From contig NC_052511.1 in assembly GCF_014356525.2 (NCBI RefSeq), positions 51,706,068 to 51,770,067 of the forward strand: a stretch of DNA of 64,000 nt, read 5' to 3'. The DNA is from Nilaparvata lugens. Taxonomy: Eukaryota; Arthropoda; Insecta; Hemiptera; Delphacidae. Within the stretch, counting starts at the first letter, position 1. Each line of letters begins with the position of its first letter. The translations under genes were made by a program, and so were the position numbers. Of the stretch, positions 56,402 to 64,000 are shown piece after piece. The notes below the pieces were generated by a model that did no database searches, was not told the origin of the DNA, and saw nothing but the letters and a program-made list of their open reading frames with translations.

Positions 56402-56402
56402 C
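56356..56402. repeat. (AAT)n microsatellite
   Basis: About fifteen AAT/TAA units with one GAT interruption, in a zfh1 intron. Confidence 0.9.
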
Positions 56403-56691
56403 CAAAATCATTAACCAAACTCACGCGTGCATTGTTCCATTCATGACGTTTAGACAAAAAAAAACTGAGTAGAAAGCGTGCACTCCTGTTCATGCTGATC
56501 GGAAAATCAATGTTAGTGTTTAAGTCAATGATGCATTGTGAATGGATAAAGATGAATAAAAATCGAAAAATTTCATGTATTTAAATAGGTGGTATACAAT
56601 ATATATCTAATATACAATATAATGAAAGTATCTTTCATTGTATTACCATTTATTTTTCATTTCTTACATGTTCAATTTGTTGGTAAATAGT

Positions 56692-56755
56692 AGTGAAGAC
56701 TGATTTGGGCGTAATGCCTGTAGTCTTCCTTGAAATTGTAAATAAATAAATAACA
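56692..56755 (+). mobile_element. LINE 3' end fragment
   Basis: GACTGATTTGGGCGTAATGC followed by GTAAATAAATAAATAA is the truncated-LINE tail signature. Confidence 0.55.
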
Positions 56756-56825
56756 TGATGTGATAATAAGTGATAATACTTGTGTGGTAGGTTCCAAACA
56801 TGCTGGAGTTTCACATCATTCGTAA

Positions 56826-57007
56826 AGCCACGTTTACACCAGAATTTTCAACATAGATTCCAATAAATGGCAATCTGTTGTAAATTTTTCAAAAAGCACA
56901 GTAGCCTATTTAACATTAAACTTGTTCTTCCACAGATAAAAATACATTTTTTTAGAAAACTATTTTTGTGAACAACATTTTGCTGACAACTGTGGTGTGA
57001 ACATGGC
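56826..57007. mobile_element. AGCTGCGTTTACACC foldback MITE, diverged copy in zfh1 intron
   Basis: AGCCACGTTTACACCAGAAT pairs with the right end GGTGTGAACATGGCT. TAA precedes it and CAA follows. The interior differs from the 47.6-kb copy, indicating an older insertion or a subfamily. Confidence 0.7.
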
Positions 57008-57553
57008 TCAAAGTTCTTTTCAAACCAACTTCCAATTTCAATTAGAAAACTTTTATTCTTTTCATTTTTATCTTTCACGTGTGTACTCATCATACAATCT
57101 CACAACATAAAAATGTTGTGATTCACAAAACAAAACTCCATGAACGTCTCTGGTTATGAATTATTCAATAAATATTTCATTATAAATTGAAATGACATGC
57201 ACTTACACGAAGAAATGATAAATCAATCCAAATCAGGCACAGCGACAAGACGATCACTTTGAAGCTGAGAAGATTGACAAGCACACTGGCAAAACACAAA
57301 CATGCACAAGCAAAATGAAAAACTGAAAAATAAAATGCAAGCAGAAATAATATCGAAATGGGGAAACAAAACTGAGAATAGTTGTTATCCGTTGCAGAAT
57401 TAATTGGTTGATTAATTGTGTTTTGTGAGACAGTGCTGTAACACCACTCTATGGGAATGAAGAGTGAATTCCAATAGTGCAATCCGATGAAATGCGAATG
57501 AATTATCAGATTTTAAGATTGTTTTTAAGTTCAGTTTTGGAGTTTAAAAATAC

Positions 57554-57694
57554 CTTAAGGTGATGCTTGAATTTGAAGGCCTTCTCACATTCTGGACACT
57601 TGAATTTGCGAAGGTTTGCACTTTCATCATGGCTTATCATGTGCCTTTGAAGTCTGTACACATTGGCGAATGTTTTGTTGCAAACTTTGCATGA
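57554..57694 (-). CDS. zfh1: zfh1/ZEB orthologue, upstream finger exon
   Basis: The acceptor CTTTTGTTTCAG and donor GTATTT bound 47 codons in phase 0. It encodes finger [21 protein letters not shown] and the first half of [15 protein letters not shown], whose histidines are supplied by the next exon (EHIRIH); splitting a finger here fits the ZEB family gene structure. Further 5' coding exons are expected on the minus strand beyond this point and were not found up to 64000, so the gene probably extends past the window. Confidence 0.94.
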
Positions 57695-57923
57695 CTGAAA
57701 CAAAAGAAAAGATATAAATTTTAGAAGAATTCCACAAAAATATGTATTTGCATAAGAATATTACAATAAAAGGAGCAATTTACAATTTATAATAGAAGGT
57801 CTTTCTGTAGGGTCTATCTATATTATTATTTATTCCAAAACAAAATTGACACTACTGCAATTGTATTGTTAGTCTAAATTGTATTGGATTGAAGAAGGAG
57901 CAGGGTTGAGAAGAAGAAGAAGA

Positions 57924-58282
57924 ATTCCTTTCCCCAAATCTTCACCCCTTTGATAAACGCGTACCTAAGAAAAAATGTCCCATTTCAGTATTTCAGAAGT
58001 TTTATGTTAATGAATCTTGTTCTCTACGGTACTGATTCCTAATTCCATTGACATTGATACAAATAACTGTATACATAGAGATGTGAGCACAAATGAATTG
58101 AAATTCTTTTCCCCAAATCATCACCCTTTTGTTAAACGCGTACCCTAAGAAAAAATGTCCCATTTCAGTATTCCAGAAGTTTTGGGTTAATGGATCTTGT
58201 TTACTACGGTTATGATTCCTAAATCCATTGACATTGATACGAATAACTGTATAGATAAAGATGCGGATACAAATAAATTGAG
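57924..58282. repeat. Tandem duplication, ~179-bp unit, two copies
   Basis: CCCCAAATC at 57932 and 58111 begin parallel runs sharing AAGAAAAAATGTCCCATTTC, CCATTGACATTGATAC and ATAACTGTATA. Divergence is about 10-15%. Confidence 0.85.
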
Positions 58283-58739
58283 ACTGGACAAGTGGATAAA
58301 ATACATTAATAGATGATTTGAAAAGGTAAGCCTGAAACTAAGAACACCACTATGAATTACAGAATTATTGCAGGAAAATATTCAAGTTGAATTCGAACAA
58401 ACAGTGTTTAATCAAGGAACAAAGGAAACGACACAATGAAGATAATTAAATTTCAAACAATTTCCCTTACCAGCTGATACGAAATTGTAATAATTAACTA
58501 TATAGGAATAGCAGCACCAGTTATCTTTGGCCATGTGTCCAAAGATAATTGAGAAAGTAATGATAATTGATAATACTTGGGCCTAACATAAGGCGTGAAG
58601 TGATAATTATTATGAACGGAAGTATTTCTACTAACAAAAATTTAGATAAAACTGGCTGAGTTTCCTGTTACATACAAGTGTGAAATACGTTCACCTCGTT
58701 TTTAGAATAACAGGACATTTTTATTGGGACAAAAAGGAT

Positions 58740-59290
58740 GGAAAATATTATTTTTTAATCAATAGTTGGATAATTGATGTAATATTGTATTAGAGTTCCA
58801 ACAAAAGTTATCCTTACACGTGTTGCAAAGTCTCAAATAAGATGTTTAAAGGTGCGTACAGATTTACGCGCCGCGAACATAATCAATTCACTTTTAATCA
58901 GCTGATGCCAAGCTTTTTATATCTGTATTTTACCGTTTCTGTAAAAATACAGATATAGTCAGCTGATTAAAAGTGAATTGCTCATGTTCGCGGCGCGTAT
59001 ATCTGTTCGCACCTTAATATATGATTGGGAAAAATTAGCACAGTTTAATTGAATTGATTTAATATTGGATAATTGGAGTTCCAACAAAATTTATCATAAC
59101 ACATGTTGCAAAGTCTCAAATGAGATGTTTAATATATGATAGGGAAAAATGAGCACAGTTTCATTGAATTGACCGAATTGATATAATATTGGATAATTCC
59201 AACAAAAGTTATCCTTACACGTATTGCAAAGTCTCAAATGAGATGTTTGTTATATGATAGGGAAAAATGAGCTCAGTTTCATTCAAATCC
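58740..59290. repeat. ~120-bp tandem repeat, three units, first one split by a MITE
   Basis: Units share TCCAACAAAA, TTATCCTTACACGTGTTGCA, AAGTCTCAAATGAGATG and TATATGATAGGGAAAAA. Unit 1 carries a MITE at 58860-59014; units 2 and 3 show the uninterrupted sequence or its close relative. Confidence 0.85.
58860..59014. mobile_element. GGTGCGTACAGA hairpin MITE with TAA target duplication
   Basis: Begins AGGTGCGTACAGATTTACGC and ends GCGTATATCTGTTCGCACCT. It has the same hairpin arms as the array at 7.1-8.55 kb. TAA lies on both sides (58857-58859 and 59015-59017), and the next tandem unit shows the pre-insertion sequence GATGTTTAATATATG. At 155 bp it has no coding capacity. Confidence 0.92.
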
Positions 59291-59539
59291 AAATAGTGCA
59301 ATTTTAAGGTCTGTCTAGACGAAAATCACTCTTCGAATTTCCATTTAACTGTTCTTCCAGTTGTCAATATTCTCAGTAGCAGAAGTCTTCAGGATGGTTG
59401 ACAGTATTTAATTGAGAATTCAGTTTGATATTTAAAATTTCAAGGTGGTAGCATAAATAGTCCAATTGATTAGTATTCTCTCCTAGTACTACTATAAATA
59501 TTATCAATCTTTCAAAAAAATGATGAATTCAGGGCTACT

Positions 59540-59665
59540 TTCTTTTATTTATAAAATAGTACCCTTAAAAATTGATAAAATAATAGTTATAATTTGTATG
59601 CTTAATCTATTATTCTATTAATTTCCAAGGGGTACTGTAATTCTATTTTATAAATAGTCTTTCGA
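59540..59665. repeat. Foldback sequence related to the 48.7-kb outer arms
   Basis: TTTATAAAATAGTACCCTT pairs with GGGTACTGTAATTCTATTTT. The same motif forms the outer arms of the composite palindrome at 48693-49079. Confidence 0.6.
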
Positions 59666-59781
59666 ATACTTCTAAATCTGAAAGGATTTATTCTGTGTGC
59701 AGCATTCAATTTGGAACTTACGTTCAATAATCATTATTTCAAGGTGGTAGTATAAATAAATAGACTGATAAGTATTTTCTT

Positions 59782-60170
59782 CTATAATGAGGTCCACGTT
59801 ATAATGGCAGTCTTTAATTAGCTATGGCATTGCTATCCTTGTCTATCATTCAACAAAGCAAATAGCGCTATCTCTATCTCGCTTTGTTCTGTTGCTTTGA
59901 TCGTCCTTTAACAATGTAGAATTAATAATTAATTCACAAAATATCTCATCTTAGTTATGTAAATTCATTATGAAACTATTGAAAAATACAATTTATTGCT
60001 TAATAAAACATGATTGATTATTATAAACGAGAATGAACAGTTAATATTACATCAATAAACCTGTATCAGCTACCGTCTATAGAAGGCCTTCTCTGTCTAC
60101 AAGACAGAGGTTCGGCAACGTTTTTCTCCTATCTTTCTCCACTGTCATTATAACGTGGACCTCACTATAG
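59782..60170. mobile_element. CTATAGTGAGGTCCACG MITE, full-length copy
   Basis: CTATAATGAGGTCCACGTTA at the left pairs with TAACGTGGACCTCACTATAG at the right. It is 389 bp and matches 20178-20555 in the opposite orientation and 53790 onward in the same orientation. Confidence 0.88.
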
Positions 60171-60339
60171 ATTAGCGAACGTAGATGGTGCATATGGGGT
60201 AATAGGGCACAGATTATTTAAGAGATTCTATTTTTCTATGCTTGAAATCTACGATTTCTTTAACCATAACAATCGAATGTAGTAGAGGAGTGAGCAAAAT
60301 TCGAAAACCTATCAGGAGCTTTTGAAAAACAGGAATCAA

Positions 60340-60475
60340 ATAATAGTTCAAATTAACTATTATTATTAAATAATTTAACTATATTAAATAGTATATTAAA
60401 CAATATACTATTATTAATAAACTATTATTCAATAATTGTTTAAATTAACTATTATTAACTACTATTAAATAAAAG
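60340..60475. repeat. AT-only palindromic tract
   Basis: Repeated AACTATTATTA and TTAATAATAG strings form overlapping inverted repeats. Probably simple-sequence expansion. Confidence 0.6.
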
Positions 60476-60739
60476 TTTTATTCTATATGCGAAATGATCT
60501 TGATTATTATACAAAATGAACCCAAATTGAGTCAAACTTGCCCAAGTTCATTTATCCCACGGAGCTTACTACCAGTAATATTTCTGAGACAACTGCTACA
60601 AAACTTCTAAACCGTAGTAATTACTACAAAATCCTCCTTCCTGCAGCTTACTCCAGCTTCAACAACCTGTCACATCTTTCCGACAAAGGTTGCTCCTTGA
60701 ATTCCTGATCCTCCCAAGTTCCTGAAGAAGACAAAGTCA

Positions 60740-61250
60740 ACAAAAAGTCGCTCCAGATGTCTCTCTTCTATCTATCTCTCTCTATCCCTCTATCACTCCA
60801 TATGTCTCTCTCTATCCATCCTGGAGGTGGCGAGATCTTTCTTACGTCATCATTTGAGGCTCCACATCTTCTCCAAACACCTGTTCCCATATTATAAACA
60901 TCCTTCCCCCATACTTCGACCAACTTTCTTACATCTTTCTTCATATTCTCTCTCTTCCATCTTTCTCTTTCTCTCAAGTCTCTGAAATCACTATCTTTCT
61001 TACATATTCCCTCTATCTCTTCCAATATTCTTCTCTCTCTCCCTCAGTTCTCTGTCATCACATGCGTTCTTGTATCCTGTAACTTTCTCAAAGTCGTCTT
61101 GTCTTCGTTTTCACCTTCATCACAGCCTTTCTCTCCCGTCATCACAATCTATTCCTCCCTCAGTATCTTTCTCTCTGTTCCTTACTTATCCTCCCCCTAT
61201 TTTCTCTTCCTCACTCTCTCTCTCTCTCTCACACACTCCAGTCATGTATT
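60740..61250. repeat. CT-rich low-complexity tract
   Basis: TCTCTC- and TCTTTC-rich on the plus strand. The Arg/Glu-rich frame on the minus strand and the Ser/Pro-rich frames on the plus strand are artefacts. Confidence 0.8.
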
Positions 61251-61397
61251 CATGGGATGGATATTATTTTATATCCTTTTCAGAGAGAGTCTACAATTAT
61301 TTATTGAAACATCGCCGATTTATGTAGTTACAAAACAATATTATATTATAGTACATTCAATCTTCAAAAACACTTCGCTTGAATGGGCTACTTTTTA

Positions 61398-61810
61398 CAA
61401 ACTAGTAGTTCTGTGAACAGTAGACCTCACGCAGTATTCTCATCCACAAGTACCTGATTGAAACTATAGACCTTATGGAAATACAGCAATAGACTGGCTT
61501 CTCCACACATCTGTGTAATCACTTGTCAGCTGATTTATGATGAATAATTCTATGAGTTAGTCTGATTTTTACTCTAATAATGACGTATGAAGGAGGCTCC
61601 TTTTTCCTTTTATATTATCCTTGAAATGCAAAATTTCCAAAAACCTTGTATATACATCGACGCGCAATTAAAAAAGGAATATACCTGTCAAATTTCATGA
61701 GAATCTATTATCGCGTTTCGCCGTAAATGCGCAACATATAAACATTTAAACATTAAGAGAAATGCCGAACCGTCGACTTGAATCTTAGACCTCACTTCGC
61801 TCAGTCAATT
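61398..61810. repeat. Dispersed repeat TAGTTCTGTGAACAGTAGACC, short copy
   Basis: Matches 28066-28945 end to end, including GCAATAATCC-independent blocks such as CAGCTGATTTATGATGAATA and TTTCATGAGAATCTATTA, and ends ACCTCACTTCGCTCAGTCAA. It lacks the nested MITE and shows the empty site. Confidence 0.7.
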
Positions 61811-61824
61811 AATAACTTTACAAA

Positions 61825-62012
61825 TTAATAAGAACAATATGAAAACTTGTAGTACCCTTTATTATTTAAAATATTACAACGAATAGTTTCGACTATAACT
61901 TAGGTAATTTTCAACATTTCAACTTGAAAATGACCCAAGCTATGGTCGAAACTAGTCTTTTAATATTTTAAATAATAAAGGGCACTACAAGTTTTCATAT
62001 TGTTCTTATTAA
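61825..62012. mobile_element. 188-bp foldback MITE, TTAATAAGAACAATATG family
   Basis: TTAATAAGAACAATATGAAA and TTTCATATTGTTCTTATTAA are exact complements. Pairing continues with one or two mismatches for about 52 bp. Inner arms include TTTCGACTATA and TATGGTCGAAA. Confidence 0.88.
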
Positions 62013-62159
62013 TTCAATCTTCACTTTGAATAATTTTCATAACTTTGAACAATTCGTTGATTTTGTCTTTGAAGTTATACTCTCATTTAGGACCAAATTA
62101 ACTAAAACTTAAACTTGGTTTGAGCGTCAGTTGAACAAAAAATCATATACAAAACCAAT

Positions 62160-62519
62160 TCAAAATCATCTCAATGATTGTTCTTCCTCTCTCTTCCTCT
62201 GTCATCATACGCCATCTTGTATCCTGTTCCATTCCAAGCCGTTATCTTTTTGTTCTTACCTAACCATTACCAAACTCACCACTTCATCTGTGACCATATC
62301 CTTCTCTCACTCACTCCACCACTCTTCCACCATCTCTTTCTTTCTCACTCAATTTATTTCTCTCTCTTTCCTTTTTGAAACACGCCTCCTGTACCTTCTT
62401 CAAAGTCAAGACTACTATGGTCTTACCTTCGTCTCCACACCTCTTTCCTCCAATAGATAACCAACCATCTCTCACTCAAGTTTTTCTTTCTCATGCTGTC
62501 TTACGCTTCCTCTCTCTTC

Positions 62520-62563
<44 letters not shown>

Positions 62564-62700
62564 ATCTATCTCCTCTCTCTTCCAATAGATAACCAACAAT
62601 CTCTCACTCAAGTTTTTCTTTCTCATGCTGTCTTACGCTTCCTTTCTCTTCCTATCCCTCTCTCTCTCTCTCTCTATCATTCCAACAATTTCTTCTCGAT
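62160..62700. repeat. CT-rich tract with a direct duplication
   Basis: AATAGATAACCAACCATCTC to TCTTACGCTTCCTCTCTTCC (about 62452-62525) recurs near 62585-62660 after a (CT)n run. ORFs across it are compositional. Confidence 0.8.
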
Positions 62701-63430
62701 TGAGTAGTGTGGGAACGCGTCTTGTCACAAATCATCTTTTTTTTTTGTCAAGTCTCTATGGTCGTCCTGCTTACACCTCTGTACCTTCATTAATCATATT
62801 TTTGTTTTCTTTTCTTTCAAGCCATATCTTCTTCACCAAACACCAGTCTCCTATCATGTTATGTACTCATAGTAGTAAGCTCAAAACATAACTTACCATT
62901 ATTTTTATCATTAAGCGATTTCTCACATAAAATGCACGTTTCTCCTTCAATCTATCCTAACCTTTCCCTTCCTATCTCTTTTTAATACCGCTTTCCAATC
63001 TTTTACCATCTTGCATCTTTTTCCTACTTAAAAGTGAATCGGTTCCCTCAATTTCCTTCAATTTTTAACCTCAACGCATTCAATATATTATTTCCTATCA
63101 GGGAACTTGATTCTTTCTACCCCAATCTCGAGCTATTTCTTTCTTTTATCAACAGTTAATTCTCAACACTCTTTCTATTTTCTCGCTTCCTGTTTGATCA
63201 GCACTCAATCCACATTATCAGTTCCTTTTTTCCAATATTTCTTTCAATTTTCTTACAACTTACTTCTTCTCTAAGTCCACATTCTCCTAGAAAGGATAAT
63301 ACATGAACCTCTATGAGGCATCCTCTTCAGAAGCTCATCATCTCTTTTTATCTTGTTTTGTTGTTCGTTTTTCCTTCCTCATCTATATCTAATTTTTCTC
63401 TATTTCTTCTTATTCTTCTTCTTTTGATCT
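62701..63430. other. T-rich stretch, no gene recognised
   Basis: Pyrimidine-biased DNA without splice-site-supported exons. Confidence 0.5.
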
Positions 63431-63437
63431 TCTCCTC

Positions 63438-63960
63438 GTTATTCTTCTTCTTTTGATCTTCTCATCGTTATTCTTCTTCTTCTTCTTCTTCTTCTTCTTC
63501 TTCTTCTTCTTCTTCTTCTTCTTCTTCTCTTCTTCTTCTTCTTCTTCTTCTTCTTCTGCTTCTTGTTTCTTCTTCTGCTTCTTGTTTCTTCTTCTGCTTC
63601 TTGTTCCCTCTTCTCGTTTTCCTCCTACTTATCCTTTCCACTTCGACTCCTACTTCTACTTCTACTCCTTCTTCTTCTTCTACTCTCGTTCTCCTCCTTC
63701 TTCTTCTTCTTCTTCCAGCTTCTGCTGCTTCATTTTATTCTTCTTCTTTTCTTTTCTCTCCTCCTCGTTCTCCTCCTTCTTCTCCTTCCACTTCTACTTT
63801 TACTTCTTCTTCTCCTTCCATTTCTCCTTATTCTTCTTCTTCTTCTCCTGCTTCTTGTTCCCTCTCCTCGTTCTCCTCATCCTTCTCCTTCCACTTCTAC
63901 TTCAACTTCTTCTTCTCCTTCCATTTCTCCTTCTCCTTCTTCTTCTTCTCCCTCTCACTA
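63438..63960. repeat. (TTC)n polypyrimidine microsatellite
   Basis: Long runs of TTC with CTT/CTC variants; GATCTTCTCCTCGTTATTC is duplicated just before it. The poly-Phe/Ser frames here are artefacts. Confidence 0.92.
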
Positions 63961-64000
63961 TATGATTATTATCTATATGATTATACATATACTATATGAT

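Noticed and set aside
63453..63999. Phe/Ser-rich plus-strand ORFs of 132-170 codons
   Set aside because: Translations of (TTC)n repeats without splice sites or conserved residues.
1..64000. CRISPR arrays, operons, phage or plasmid systems
   Set aside because: The tandem arrays have no spacer pattern of equal repeats with unique inserts, and the genes have eukaryotic introns.

Overview
The window reads as nuclear DNA of an insect, most likely a hemipteran such as a planthopper. It is AT-rich, its genes have short exons with GT-AG introns, and one gene is a clear arthropod zfh1/ZEB orthologue. The rest is packed with foldback MITEs, truncated LINEs, a tRNA-derived SINE and minisatellites. The order-level guess is inference; no bacterial, plasmid or phage features are present. 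One 100-N assembly gap lies at 31138-31237.

Layout. 1-33 kb is repeat-dominated intergenic or long-intron DNA. It holds decayed LINE reverse-transcriptase fragments (0.75-1.3 and 9.7-10.7 kb), a 1.7-kb minisatellite (3.9-5.6 kb), and an array of four hairpin MITEs in about 420-bp units (7.1-8.55 kb). Five copies of an unnamed ~0.9-kb element with an internal (AC)n tract and a terminal hairpin lie at 11.6, 18.2, 22.9, 23.9 and 26.2 kb. A SINE is nested in a MITE at 14.7-15.2 kb, a ~0.94-kb segment is duplicated (25.1 and 27.7 kb), and a CCTAA-rich minisatellite (31.8-33.0 kb) is interrupted by a GC-rich foldback insertion. Two or three short sequences with splice-site-like ends (21.67, 30.61, 34.98 kb) may be exons, but their genes are not recognised.

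33.2-42.4 kb holds a plus-strand C2H2 zinc-finger gene of three coding exons (predicted 366 aa, ten fingers). Its second intron contains an almost complete antisense non-LTR retrotransposon (35.9 to about 40.1 kb). That element has ORF1 with an SGNH-esterase-like domain and ORF2 with endonuclease and reverse transcriptase, ORF2 being broken by two frameshifts. A 32-bp minisatellite lies next to the element's 5' end.

42.4-48.3 kb is AT-rich intergenic DNA with a decayed LINE and MITEs. 48.3-57.7 kb carries the last four coding exons of zfh1 on the minus strand: seven C2H2-type fingers, a homeodomain and a CtBP-binding PLDLS motif. The 5' part of zfh1 lies beyond the window or in unrecognised sequence. 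Its introns contain several foldback elements, and one MITE, itself split by a LINE, ends 23 bp from a splice donor. 57.7-64 kb is upstream intron or intergenic DNA with tandem duplications, MITEs and long polypyrimidine tracts.

Both recognised genes encode zinc-finger proteins likely to act as nuclear DNA-binding regulators; nothing shows that they act together. The most informative signals are the nested transposons. Several give internal empty sites or target-site duplications, so insertion order and probable superfamily can be read from the window itself.
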